34,187 bases of DNA from Saksenaea vasiformis B4078. Taxonomy: Eukaryota > Mucoromycota > Mucoromycetes > Mucorales > Saksenaeaceae. Both the position numbers and the translations under genes were made by a program. The stretch lies in contig JNDT01001507.1 in NCBI GenBank assembly GCA_000697055.1, forward strand, positions 1-34,187, in the 5' to 3' direction. The notes under the pieces were generated by a model, which saw only the letters and a program-made list of their open reading frames with translations, made no database searches and was not told the origin of the DNA. Of this stretch, positions 1 through 12,128 are shown piece by piece (the stretch's first letter is position 1; every line of letters starts with the position of its first letter).

Positions 1-4
1 AGGG

Positions 5-40
<36 letters not shown>

Positions 41-2040
41 GCCACATGGGGGTTTCTGATCGGTAATGTTCCGCGCCCTTTTCTTGTTCATGATTTTAAG
101 TGTCTTGTACTCACTCTTCCTCTTCTTCTTCTTCTTCTCCTTCGTTCAACCACGTGGAGGCGAATTGCTTACCAAATGATTGCAAGGCATCGACCGAAGG
201 AGTTTAAAGCAACCCATTCTTTCTTTTTCCAAATAATACCAATCATCTTGTGTATGAAATGGCACGAATCCAGTTCCCCAGCAAACGAACAGGAACCATT
301 AGGGATATTTCAAAACTTACTCCTTTTGGTCATATTCTCCGAACGCGAGCCGTTGAATGTGCAACCTTGGACGACTATCGGGCGTAATTTGGCGAAACGA
401 AATGATAATTAGTAGCTAACCGCCCTAACCGCCAAGAGACACACTTTTTTTTTTTTGCTAGACAAAATTTATTGACAAAAAAAGAAAAAAATCAGATCTC
501 GATGGCCTATCTGCATAGCATAGCATACAATGATGACTATGATATGTTGCTAAATCGAGATCTTAGTTTTTTTTTAAGGATAAAAAAAAAGCATGGCAGC
601 ACATTCTTCTTCTTTCTTTTTTTTTTTAGAAAAAAAGAAAAAGAAATGACGGTCTAAAGCTTGCCGAGTAGATGCGATTGGTTTAGTTACTTCTTGTTGC
701 ATTGTAAACCATTTTAGTCGTTATAATTCAAGAAATAGCTCAGGAGTATAATTCGCTTCTTAAACTAGAAATGGAACGAATTAAAGTTGTTTATCCTGGT
801 AGACCGTAAGGTTATTTCTTACCTTAAGAGAGAAAGAGAGAGAGGAGGAGGAGGAAGAGGAGGCAACTAACTAAAAGCCCGACACATGCTTCCAAATGAT
901 GATCATTTTTATGCCAGGACAGCGCTATGAACCGAGCCGCACGTTCTGCTGACAGATGATATCATTTACTCGTACCGTCATTCTCTTAGCTTGCATAACA
1001 CCCCCCCAAAAAGAAAAACCTACCATGAACCAAAAGGAATCTAGTCTACCAGAACACAGGGTAACCCCATAAGCAAAACATTTGATAGTTTGCCATGATA
1101 GTTTGAAGATGACTTAACTGTCCACAAGCCCTAATCCTTGGCAACGGTCAGAATACGAATTGTTTCTCCAATGTAGCGCGAATCTCTTTTCTTTTTCTTT
1201 CTGCGCATGGGACAAATGTCACGCAAAGGCACTCTTTCCTTTGTCACACAACTGAATCGGTACTCCGTTTCTTTTTTTCTTTGCCATTGTCTCTTGTGAG
1301 AAACAACTTCTATCACGAGTAGGTTTCTACAGCGGGTTCTTCTTCTTCTTTCTTCCTTTAATGAGCCATTCGGCACTTAGTAATACAAGCCGACGAGAGT
1401 AGCCAAAAAAAAGAGGATGATGATAATGATTTTCTTGTTTTTTTTTTTTTGGTTAAGCTCTATCCCTCTCTTCTCCGGCCCCCCGGTTCATGCCGTGTTA
1501 AGATTCATGTGTTCCAAAAAATAAAAAAGGAAAACTGTCCGTCCAATCTGAACATGATCATGACGTCTTTTTTTTTTCCGTAGGGTTCTATTTCACATTA
1601 GACAGGTAAAAAAAAAAAGAAAAAAAGAAGCATGCTTATCTATCCTATCATCTAATGGGTTGGCTTCTGGCAGCTACGCAAAACATAGCAGGGGCTTTTC
1701 TGGGAGCCCATTAGACTATATCAGGTTACAGATCTCGGCTACCCCACAATCATTTTGCAGCGGGACCCGTTACTTAGCCCTTACTTTACGGCGCGCCATG
1801 GCGTGCGTTATGGGTACGGTAAGCCAACGTGATTGGCCAATCATGTGGATGGATTATCTATCATCACTGGAGCGTGTGCATCTGCTGCTCCCTTCCTTCC
1901 TACCTACCTATCTACTCCTGATTTTTCGCGGACTTTGAATTATCGAAGGGGGGGAGAGAAAGAGACCGCGAGAGAGAGAGAGAGGGCAGGGCGATTTGCA
2001 AACAAGGTTGAAGGAAGCTTATCCGGGACAGCCTTTCATT
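1..2040. other. gene-free left flank with promoter of the phosphotransferase gene
   Basis: No reading frame here has an ATG, codon continuity and a recognisable protein together. The DNA is dominated by homopolymers and simple repeats: an A tract in the first 36 bases, a CTT-type repeat near 117-140, several T and A runs of 8-13, GA/GAG repeats near 829-862, and a GA repeat at 1960-1987. The last 250 bases before 2041 are the likely promoter and 5' leader of the rightward gene. A leftward frame at 1131-1376 lacks an ATG at its beginning and matches nothing I know. Confidence 0.6.
1831..1842. promoter_or_regulatory. palindromic double CCAAT/ATTGG element
   Basis: GATTGGCCAATC is a perfect palindrome that holds a CCAAT box on each strand, about 200 bp upstream of the phosphotransferase ATG. 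CCAAT boxes are bound by the HAP/NF-Y complex in fungi. It is followed at once by CATGTG, the E-box core of yeast inositol/choline-responsive elements, though the rest of that consensus is absent. Function is inferred from position and motif only. Confidence 0.4.
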
Positions 2041-3755
2041 ATGACATTCAGTCATCTCGTAAACTTGGATTTTCCATCCCAAGAACAGCTGTCCAATTTA
2101 AAGTACTACAAGTATGCTGCAGTTGACAAGTCGTACATTACCAAATATATTCTGTCTCATTACTGGAACTGGGCAGTGACCCTCTGTCCCATGTGGATAG
2201 CGTAAGCAGGAACTTTTTTTCGGAACGATCGTCGTCAACGAGCTAACCCGATGAGCTAGGCCTAATCTCATTACACTGATCGGTTTGCTTTTCATGCTTG
2301 CGAACGTGGTTCTTGTTGCCTTTCTCGTACCAACTTTGGATACCGACGGTCCCTCGTGGTTGTACTTTAGTTTTGCGGCCGGACTATGGATTTATTCGAC
2401 CCTGGACAACATCGATGGTAAACAGGTAAAAAAAAAAAGAGATAAACCCGTCTTCTCCGGGGAAAATTCATACGAAAGAAAAAAAAAAAGGCGCGTCGTA
2501 CAGGGACATCGAGTCCTCTCGGTGAACTATTTGATCACGGTTGCGATGCGCTGAATACAACCTACGTCAGTTTATTACAAGCTGCCGCCTTGGGTTTAGG
2601 TCATTCGCAAGCAACGGCCATCCTATTTATTGTTACCGCAGCAGGTTTCTATCTATCCACTGCGGAAGAGTATTACACAGGCGTTTTGTATCTTGGCTAT
2701 GTCAATGGTCCAACCGAAGGCATTATCTTGACCTGTCTGGCCTTTATCTGGTCCGGCATTTACGGTAACAAACCTAAAACATTTGCTTCTAAATTCTAAC
2801 CTATTGATATTGGATGTTCCTAAGGACCTGCGTCCTGGCATGTCGATTTGACGGATAAGTGGGGCTTCGGATGGTTGCCGTCTCAGACCACCGGCGCAGA
2901 TATTTTTGTGTGGGGTACGGTTATTCTTTTCTTCACGATCCATTTCCCGGTCATGTAAGTTTTTTTTTCGAGGCCCTCCTTTTTTGGCTTGACTTATTTC
3001 TTTGAATAAGTTGCTATTCCATTTACAAGGCATGCAAGGAAAAATCGCTCGATTGTGTTCATGCTTTTATGGTGACTTTAATACCAATGGCTGTCTTCGG
3101 ATGTGCGGAATACTACTGGGTTGCTTCACCCAATTCGATTATCCTGAAGGATGGACATTTGGTGTTGTTCTCCTTGGCAACAGGCACCTTGTTTGGCCTA
3201 ATGGCTTCCAATATTATTCTTGCCCATCTGACACGCTCAACATATCCAAAGCTCAATGGCATTGTTGCACCAGTAGTAACCATGGCCGTTTTGGTTAATT
3301 GCCCTTCAATTCTGGATCTGTAAGTTCCGGAAAACTTGCCACGCGAGATATAAAAAAAGTGTCTAATAACGTGATTGGTTCTTGCCCACGATAGACGCAT
3401 TCTCTCTCCGCGGTCGGAGTACGTCTTGTTGTGGTTGCTTTTTGTAGGAGCAGCTGTGTTCTATGCGGGATGGGCGAAATTGGTAATCGATGGCTTCTGT
3501 AAATACCTCGGTATCCATTGCCTGGTGATTCGGAGAGTAAAACCTGAACAAGTGATGGCAAATGAATGTAAGTCATTGGTGTTTTTTTTTCTATGAAATA
3601 CACAGATATTAACGAATTTTTTTAACTTTTTCTTTGTTATCCATTTCTCAGCTGAACAAGATGCTTTACTTGAACAAGAAGAAGAAGGCGTTGTGCCAAG
3701 GGAGACAGAACCCGCATCCTCCAGTGATAATACCTACAGCACGTTTCATCATTAG
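2041..3755 (+). CDS. CDP-alcohol phosphotransferase (choline/ethanolamine phosphotransferase)
   Basis: The product transfers phosphocholine or phosphoethanolamine from the CDP-alcohol to diacylglycerol, the last Kennedy-pathway step, in the ER/Golgi membrane. I read seven exons: 2041-2201, 2260-2425, 2491-2764, 2825-2954, 3011-3319, 3395-3567, 3652-3755. All introns are GT-AG, phases are consistent, and the product is 438 aa. The CDP-alcohol phosphotransferase signature DG-x2-AR-x8-G-x3-D-x3-D is complete at D106, G107, A110, R111, G120, D124 and D128, and intron 2 splits it. Several hydrophobic membrane segments follow, then an acidic tail (EQEEEG) that may face the cytosol. Yeast Cpt1 and Ept1 are about 390 aa. 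The start is the only ATG ahead of the conserved region. The acceptor at 3010 was chosen because other nearby AGs lead to an in-frame stop. Choline versus ethanolamine preference cannot be read from sequence. Confidence 0.92.
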
Positions 3756-3886
3756 AGACTAGAACAAAAAGAAAAAAAAAATGTACATAGAATACTACTG
3801 TTTATTGAATGAATACATTGTCTCTTTTTTTCTTAAAAAAAAAGAATGTGTTTCTGAAGGGGTTGTTGCACGTATAAGTTTTTTTT

Positions 3887-3923
<37 letters not shown>

Positions 3924-4805
3924 TAGCCTATCTTACAGTTTCACATGTTTTAAGAAAAAAGGGCGCGTCATTGGGACATAACGAAAGGAAAGAGAGAAAA
4001 AACGTGGACAGACTTCGAGGAGTTAGGCGTATTTGGTTTACAAGGAGGTAACTTGGTTAGAAAGGTGTACTAACTGTCGGCCAGACCCTCAATTGTGTGC
4101 TCTTTTGGCAGGAGTCAGTGGTTGCATGTGTTTCGACCGTTGCCAGACGTGTGCTCTAGCGTTCTTCATAAAATTGCTCCTTCTTTTTTGTTATGTAATA
4201 GTATGGCTGATAGGATGGCTATTAGTCTTAAACCCCCTTGCATAGAGACCGTGTTTCCCTGAAAAATGGTTCCTTGCCGGTATTGTTTCCTTTAGCAAAA
4301 AAAAAAAAAATTAAACTTACCTAAAGCGACACCACCTGAATCTTTAGCAATGATTCCCTTAAGATTGTGAATAAACAGACTAGTTCCTTTTTTTTTCAAT
4401 GATTAACAACATGAGTTTGAGAACAAGGAGTGCGATAGAGATAAAAAAAAAAAAAAGACTTCCTCTTTGCCCTGATCTATTACATGCTAAATTAGCTTTA
4501 TATTTATACAGCTGTTGCTGCGCACATCCTCCTATCTAACAACAACATCATTGCAGTCCAGCTTACTTTTTTTTTTTAAAAAAAAATGGATCAGTTACTA
4601 TTTATTTGCTAAAAAAGGAAAGAAAGAAAGAAAAAACAGGAAAAGGAAAAAAAAAAAACAAGGTAGGTAAGTAGGTTAGGTGATGGGTTAAAGCGGGATT
4701 ACAGTAACTAGAGATTCGTTCTTTTTTTTTTTCCTTTTTGTTTTGTTGTTGTGGCAAGGGAGATTGTAGGGAGGAGGAGAAGGATAAGATGATATATTCG
4801 TTTTT
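3756..4805. other. convergent intergenic region, T-rich
   Basis: This is the shared 3' space between two convergent genes. It contains a T-dominated stretch of about 43 bases near 3878-3920 with one C, more A and T runs near 4300, 4390, 4440, 4570 and 4720, and a GAAA repeat near 4618-4636. A Cys-rich frame at 4033-4245 with a hydrophobic C-terminal half has no ATG. No RNA gene is recognisable. Confidence 0.6.
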
Positions 4806-7800
4806 TTACTTGGCTTGAACATTCACTCGGGCAGTGACGCGACGTGGGTCCAATGTCTCAGGGTCCAGGGATGGCAACAGGTATGAAATGTCATCCCATG
4901 GATGACGATACAGACCCTGTTTAAGCCGCTTTTGGTCGAGATGATGACCAATGAAACCAAGGGAACGACCCAGCACAAAAAGACCATTCAACGTACCAAT
5001 ACGCATGTATTCTTCGGCTTCATCCCGCGAGAAGGCACCCGACTCTCGCAAGAGATCGACAAAGGACACCGCAATACAACCATCCACGTTCAGAATCAAA
5101 TTGTCCTTTTTCGATGTTGTAATTTCCTCGACTTTGAGCGCGTAATCCAAAATAGGGGTAGCAGGGAAGTTCTTCTGAACATAATTCTTAACAAGTTCCA
5201 CGCGCATGTCCGGATTGGTGCGCGACTTGATTTTGTGTCCGATACCGGGAATCAGTTTGTTTGCCTTTCGCATCGAGGTGACGAATTCGCGAGGTGTCAG
5301 ACCACTGTCGTAAGCCTTTGTGAAGTTGCTTGCCGCACCATCCAATGCACCTCCGAAACGTTCACCAATTGTCAACAAACCGGAAACAAGAGAAGAAATC
5401 AAATCCTTGCCAGCACGAGTAGTGATGATCGTATTCATAGCCTAAATCCCAAGAAAATCATCATCAGTACCTTGCCCTTTTCTTTTTTTCTTAAACAAGA
5501 CAAAAACTTACACCTGATACGGCGGGACCATGGTCTGCTGTTAGCATCAGTACCATCTCAATAAACTTGCAAGCATAGTCGGGGAGTCGACGCTTGAACC
5601 AGAGGAGAGAAAGCACTCCGCCAATACCAATTTCTTCCTTGAACACATCTGTAATGCGCATACCGGCATAGAGCAATTCCTGACCACGGTCATCGACAAT
5701 GGTCGACACAAAGCTGGCGGGTTTACGGACCAAGCCTAATTCCTGAGCCCATGAGTAGTCGATGGGGATCTTGGGGATCTCTGGCTCCGGTCGAGGCACA
5801 ATGACACCCTCCTTGACCAGTTTGTTGTAGGATTCAGCAAGCACTTGGGGCATCTTTTCAAAGGTCTCTGGCACAATGATACCCGCTGCACGCATGGCCT
5901 TGTTCTTGGCGTCAGCTGTTTCAAGGTCTGAATTGGCCAAGGCACCAGCGTGGCCAAACTGGACATCCGTTGTGAACATCTTTGCACAGGTACCGATACA
6001 CCAGGCAACGACAGGTTTCTTGATGGTTCCATTCTTCACTGCCTCAATCACACGGTACTCTTCAACACCGCCCACCTCACCAAGCAACACAAGCATCTTG
6101 CAGTTGGGATCATTTTCATAGCGCAAAAGATGGTCGATGAAGGTGGAACCAGGATATCTGTCACCTCCGATAGCCACACCTTCGTAGACACCGTCCGTTG
6201 TACGCGACACGATGTTGTTCAATTCGTTGGACATACCACCACTCTTGCTGACATAACCCACGGAACCCGTTCGGTACAGACGCGAGGCGACAATGTTGTC
6301 CATCATACCACCTGTGTTGCCAATCTTGAAACAGCCGGGCTTAATACCACCGACGGTAGCAGGTCCAATCACCAACACATTACGACGCTGTGCTTCGTGG
6401 AGCAACTGACGTGCACGACGCTCAGGCACACCTTCGGCAATGATGGCCACCGTTTTGATCTGTTCTGAATACTCGAAGATCTCACGCGTGGAGTCGTACA
6501 CGGAGCGGCAGGAGGCGAAGTTGACAACGACATCGACCTCGGGGAATTTGGCAATGGCTTCCTTCAGGGTGGTGAAGACCGGGATCAACGTTTCCTTGGT
6601 ACCCCAGTAGAATTTCTGGACGTGGGAACCGCCAAAGGGATACACCATACACGCCACGGAGGGGGTCTCACGCTTGCACATAAAGTCAAAGTCAAGCATA
6701 CCTTGAACAGCACGTGGCTGCATGCCATAGACAATGGAACGCGTCTTGTTGGTGAAAGGTCGATACCATTCAGACTGCTGATGCATATGGTCATGGAAAT
6801 AAGTCATGCGTTCATTGGGATTGACAGGCTTGGTGTCCTCGTCGTCCTCCTCCAAGCTGAGTTTGGGCGTAGTTGCATTGTTGTTCGGTGTGCTGGGCTC
6901 AAAGATCTGGTCTTGGAAGAGGTTACCGGAACCTGCACTGGCTGCACTGGGGGTCGTCGCACCTTCTGCTGATTTGCCGACCAGCGCGAGAGGGACGATG
7001 TCTGTGATGTGGGTTTCTGGGCCAAAGACGTGGATCTGGACACCGAGTGTTTCGCCCAATTGGCGCATGGCACGCAGACCTTCCTGGTAGTTCGGACCGC
7101 CACGACGGATATAGATACGTACATTGTGGTTGATCAAGGCTTGCTTGAATTCGGTGAGTGCACGGATGATGCCCTTAAAGGTGGTGGCCACGTTGGTGAA
7201 GTTGGCAATACCGCCACCAATGAAAAGCACCTTGCCTTCGGGATGGGCGTTGCCACGCGTCATGAGGTCCAAAATAGTCTTGGCATATTCATAGGTCTGT
7301 GTCTCAGTGGGCGCACCAGAGTACTCACCATAGTTGGCCAGTTGATCGGCGTAACCCAAGGCGGCGATGGCATCGGAATAAACAACAGAAGCACCTCCAC
7401 CAGCAACCATGGTCCATACACGGCCTTCTCGGTTCAGGATGGTGAGCTTGAGCGAGGCCCCTGTCTTTCCGTCGAGTTCTTGGATATAAGCTTCTTCACG
7501 TGTGAGTTCACGGCCGAAGGGCGCAGGGAATTCCATGGGCGGGCCTTGGTCGACATGCTGCTGAGCACCAGTCGACGTCGTCGTCGGTGCGCGTGCAATG
7601 GCCCACTTGGGACCTGACTCGAATTCAGCTGTCTGATCCAACTTGGCCGCCAGATCGAGGTACATCACCCGCGGCGTCTGGCCGTCCACAGGATCTGTGA
7701 CCACCAAGGGGTTGATTTCGAGGTATGTGAAGTGCAGATCCACATAGACGGAGTACAGACGCGTGATGAAGTCAACAAGCACGTCTTGCTTAAATGTTGG

Positions 7801-8477
7801 CACCTCCTTCAACAAGGTTTGCTTGATTTCTTCGACGGGAGGGAAAGCTTCATCCACCTTCACAAGAAGCTTATAGGCTTTGGCATCCACATCACCAATA
7901 TCGATACCACCCTCATGTGTAAACAGAATATAATCGCCCTCACGCACCGAATTGATACACACATAGTATTCCGTATTGGCTGGATGCGGCATGAAAGGTT
8001 CAACCAGGAACGTTTTCAGAATACCACTTGTACGTTCAATCTAATAACCCCGCAAAGAAGAAACGTTCAGAACAACAACAACAACAACAACAACAACAAG
8101 AAGCCTTCTCCTTTTTTTTCTTTTTTTACCTTGATCTCTTTTCCGGCTCTTTCCTCAATCCATTGACGTGCTTCGGACCAGTCCTTGTTTAAAGTCAATA
8201 ACCCATGTTTGCCTCTGCGCTTGATCAGTTGATCAGGCTTGGCGACCAATTTATCAGTAAGCAGCCAGGGATGTGTTTGTTCTAATTGATCGAGCTGTTG
8301 CTTGAGTGCCGCATCAAAAGCGTTGCCCTGCAAGGAGGTGTTGACATGGACGTGAGCGAGCTTGGTGGCGGTTGGCTGGAAAAGGGAGGGACAGTCCTCC
8401 ACGACCAGCGGACTTCGTAACAAATGATATGCCAACAGCAGTTTGCCGTCGTATTCCCTGATTGCTTTGGCAGACAT
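4806..8477 (-). CDS. ATP-citrate lyase, single-chain (fused) form
   Basis: It cleaves citrate with ATP and CoA to acetyl-CoA and oxaloacetate in the cytosol, supplying lipid and sterol synthesis and acetylation. Three exons on the minus strand: 8477-8130, 8040-5512, 5441-4806; both introns are GT-AG. The product is 1170 aa against about 1100 for human ACLY. Order: N-terminal ATP-grasp/CoA-ligase region (residues 1 to about 430), a low-complexity S/T/N-rich linker (about 470-525) where the animal enzyme has its regulatory phosphosites, CoA-binding and succinyl-CoA-synthetase-alpha-like region with the phosphohistidine motif GHAGA (His813), and a citrate-synthase-like C-terminal domain that ends [19 protein letters not shown] before a short tail. 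Having both halves in one gene is typical of animals and many non-ascomycete fungi. The start is the first ATG and gives the expected N-terminus REYDGKLLL. Confidence 0.97.
8071..8099. repeat. (AAC)n microsatellite in ATP-citrate lyase intron 1
   Basis: Nearly ten uninterrupted AAC units lie near the acceptor end of the intron at 8041-8129. On the transcribed strand this is a GTT repeat. It is likely to be length-polymorphic. Confidence 0.9.
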
Positions 8478-8540
8478 GAAAAGAGGAAGGATACAAAGAA
8501 AACAAGAAAAAGAGAGAATAGAAAACAGTTACTTGTAGGT

Positions 8541-8548
8541 ATTTTATA
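8541..8548 (-). promoter_or_regulatory. TATA box of ATP-citrate lyase
   Basis: TATAAAAT on the minus strand lies 64 bp upstream of the ATG, followed by a pyrimidine-rich stretch of the kind in which fungal transcripts often start. Motif and position support it; there is no transcript evidence. Confidence 0.5.
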
Positions 8549-8704
8549 GCTTATTGACAAGAAGCAAGAGGGTTTACCCTTTGTAGGTATGCTTCCGAGG
8601 AATCAAGTCCGCTTTAGTGAGGCGAACCGAACCGAAAAATCAACCTACTCGTTTCCCCCAACGTTCGAGTTTGGGGTCCCCATGATGATTCAATGCCGTT
8701 TCAT

Positions 8705-8745
8705 CCAATCATAAGCCGCTGGACTCGGAATGTCAGGAGCACGTG
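8705..8745. promoter_or_regulatory. upstream CCAAT and CACGTG elements of ATP-citrate lyase
   Basis: A CCAAT pentamer (8705-8709) and a palindromic E-box CACGTG within GCACGTGAC (8740-8745) lie 230-270 bp upstream of the ATG. CACGTG-type sites are bound by bHLH factors, including Cbf1 and SREBP-like regulators, which control acetyl-CoA and lipid genes in several organisms. Actual use here is inferred. Confidence 0.35.
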
Positions 8746-8749
8746 ACAC

Positions 8750-9165
8750 AGCACGTTCGCTCGCCTCTTTGCGGCCTTGGGTGACGCAAAGCTTGTCAAC
8801 GTTGACAAGGTTTTTTTTTTTTTTTCAAAGGCCACCTGCAAGTAATGACATATGTACAATGCTTGCTACCTTCTACAACGATGTAACAGAAAAAAAAAAA
8901 ACCCCCCAACGAACGCGTCATTTTCTTCCAACAAACAAATGGTTACACAAACAGAGAGCCCAAAAGAGGTGTGCCTGTTCAAGGCTTTTTTTTTCGTGTT
9001 TTTTTTTTCTTACACCATAGGTTTTCATTAAGTTTATTAATAGGTACTGAGCGTCATATTGCCATTTAAAAAAATTCTGATTACAAGTAAACCCAATGAT
9101 GCAGGTGAAAAGAAACAGAGGGATAGATGGAAAAAAAATGTTAGGGTATTCACATGCGTCTAAAC

Positions 9166-9196
<31 letters not shown>

Positions 9197-11264
9197 CAAT
9201 CGAGGTTGTAGTTCAATTGAATGAATTTTGCTTGTAGCTTATGCGCCACTATGTGGAAAGATATGCTCTACTCTAAGAACGATGAATTAAATATTTGTAC
9301 TATGTCCACCGTACTCTCGTTATTATTAAGTAGGAGACACCTGCATGGCCCGAATTCTTGTAGATAATGCATGCTCCCGGATCTCGCCCTGTACAAGTAC
9401 GATCAAGCGGCCCCACATGCTTATGACCAAAAGACATTTTGTTCCGCAGTACGTTTGGCTCCTTCGCACCGGCTGAAATCAATGTCCATCAGAACAAACC
9501 AGGCTGCGTACGCAACTCACATCTTTTACTGAGGTACGTATAAAACATGTAAGCAAATAGCAACAAGGAATGAATCGAAAGCAAATCACACATTCTTTTT
9601 TTTTTCTTAAAAGATAAGAAGAACAGTAAATTCGGCGCAGGCAAAAATCTGGCATCCAAACGTCATTCATCTAGGTAACCCGTAAACGTGATCCGGTTTT
9701 CACCATGCATATCCCTGAGAGAACGCATCGAAACTGGCTCGTAAGCTCTCAACATACCAGGAATCAAAACAACTTTTGTGATTGGGTTTCTGGATGATGG
9801 TGCTGGCAACAAACGTCAAACGTTTTCATCAACCCTGAAGGGTTTGTCTTTATCTCCTTCTTGCTGTTCATTTTTTCCAGTCATCAGTTTCCCTGAATGA
9901 ACAGGTAAAGAGAGAGAAGCATTCAAATGATGTGAATTCAAGGGGTGTTATGTTTAAGTACACGCACGCGCAGATGCGATCAACAAGCACTGGTATGCAG
10001 TGAGAATGGGGGAGACAGACAGAGTGTGTTAAGCATCTCAACGACTGGAAACCTGACAGACTGCGCACGTGGAAGAAACAGTGTTCATCCTGAGAGATTT
10101 AAGCTATCATTTCTTTGCTGCGAACTATTCAAACGGTGGAACCCATGTGACATACGCAGCGTTGGAGTGTGCGAACATATAGGAACATTTCTCGACGTTC
10201 TTTTCTTTTCTTTTTTTTTTTTGTGTTGGCACAGAAGATAGCTATCTCCGTGCCTTTTTGGCGAAATGGTTCTGTTGGCTGTTTTTTCTTAGACATGCTC
10301 GGACGGATCCAGACTCTTTCTTTAAAAAAAAAACAAAGAAGGACGGGTTACTTACCTAATTCTCGGAATGTAGTTCTTTGAGAAGCGTAGATGTTGGCTC
10401 TTGGTTGCCAAGGTTAAGGTACCCCTTGCATTCTTTACAAGTGACAGTTTTAGCTAAAGTGGGAAAAGTAAACCATTCAAAAATATGCCGCAGATCAGTT
10501 GCACAAGTAAGACAAGAAAGAAAGAGAAAAAAAAAGTGGCACGGCGTTTGATCCAGTCACAACATACACATCCCACCAGCGGTGCGCCACTCGCAGCACA
10601 TCAATGCTTCAAAAAAAAAAAAAAAAAAGAGATAAGTTTTTCTTTTCTTTTGTGTTACAATGCTATGATAAATTAGGCATTTTTTTTTGCGATTGAATGG
10701 TATTTCATATTCGAAAGAGGCAATGCGCTTAATAAGCAAATAAAAAGAATAAATCAATTCCTTATTACCATGATCACCATGACAAACAGTTACCCGCGTT
10801 TCGTTGGGAAACCCCTGATCTTTCATTTCACTTTCTATTTCTGGCGATCTAAGTTTTGACAGGTACGTTTAGTATGAGAGAACATATAATTTTCGTTTAT
10901 TAAGGTGCTTGAAAAATGGAAAAAAAAAAGTTATTTGATCTCTCATGGAATCATAGGTACGCTTCTGGTCCCCATGACAAATGTAAGGTACGATGCTTGG
11001 AAACCGCTTTTAGTGGGTTTACCAAAAAATGAGGCATAAGGCATAAAGCTATGTTTTTCTTTCCTATAAAAAAAAAAGAAGAAAAAGAAAAAATTATCCA
11101 CAACCTTGCGAAGAAATAAAACGAAAATAAATTAAACAGGAAAAAAAAATATGAACATGATAAAACGTAAAAAGAAAAAAAAAAAAGTTGAAGCAAATGG
11201 AACAGCAAAGGGAAGATAAGATAATTAAAAGAAAAGAAGAAAAAAAAAAGAAGAGGTCATGGTC
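8750..11264. other. gene-free stretch of about 2.5 kb
   Basis: Between the ATP-citrate lyase promoter and the 3' end of the zinc-finger gene I find no supported gene. Frames of 60-98 codons occur on both strands, but they lack family signatures and mostly run through low-complexity T or A tracts. A-rich stretches crowd 11060-11260, in the presumed 3' UTR of the zinc-finger gene. No tRNA, 5S or snRNA motif was seen. Confidence 0.55.
9166..9196. repeat. (TAA)n microsatellite
   Basis: About ten uninterrupted TAA units in intergenic DNA; a likely polymorphic marker with no function visible. Confidence 0.95.
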
Positions 11265-12084
11265 TTAACAGCCAACTGTGCCTGCATTGGTTGTATGCCA
11301 GTTCATCCCCATTGTCGCAGCTACGGCGGCGGCAGCAGCCATGGTGGTCCCGTTACCCGTTTGTGAAGAGGGATGCAGAGGAGGGAGATGATGTTGGGAT
11401 GCGGGGGATGCAAACGTTTCATTTTGTTGTTGTTGTCTTCGACGTCTATCCTCGTGGCGTTGGTGTGTCTTCATATGTTGCGACAGATTATCCGATCGAG
11501 AAAAGGTTTTGTGGCAGTTGGGGAAATTGCAACCAAAAGGACGTTCCAGTGTATGGATACGCATGTGGCGTTTCAAATGTTCAAGTCGTTTGAAGCGCCG
11601 TTGACATTGGGGAACGGGGCAAACATGCGATTTTTGTTGACCACCGGAGGAGGTCGACGATGCAGAGGAGGAACGACGCGTGTTTGTGGTGGTGTAGGGA
11701 TACGACGCGGTTGTTGGGCTTGTGTTCATGGGATAGGAGGTATAGGGCGAATGGGGTCGACCATCCGTAGGATAGAAAGCTTGGGTCTCGTGGTTTAACA
11801 GAGAAGACACGCCAGAGGGCGATGTTGGCGTGGTGGGAGAGACAAATTGGTTTGATGGAATACGCGTCGTCATGAAGGGTCTCATGTACTGCTGCTGATA
11901 GTCACCATGCATCTATACAAGTGTGTGTAAGTTCAATGCAAAAATGGGAAAAGAAATAGGTTCCTTACCTCTGTATACTGGCGATGGTCGTACATTTCGG
12001 GATACGAAGGGTTGGAGAAGTATGTGTTTCGATTAGGATCAAATCCTTCTTGTTGCTGTTGCTGTTGTTGCTGTTGCTGTTGCT

Positions 12085-12128
<44 letters not shown>

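Noticed and set aside
894..955. C/D-box-like pair (ATGATGA ... CTGA)
   Set aside because: The flanks do not form the terminal stem a C/D snoRNA needs, and no C'/D' pair is seen.
1131..1376. 81-codon leftward frame, Arg/Lys-rich
   Set aside because: Begins with GTG, has no ATG near its beginning, low-complexity basic runs, and no splice partner found.
4033..4245. Cys-rich frame with a hydrophobic C-terminal segment
   Set aside because: No ATG, no upstream exon with a matching donor, and it sits in a convergent 3' region.
4902..7617. Several 80-220 codon frames on the plus strand
   Set aside because: Shadows of the conserved ATP-citrate lyase coding exons on the opposite strand.
10340..10360. 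ACTTACCT-like text resembling the U1 snRNA 5' end
   Set aside because: No U1 stem-loops or Sm site follow.
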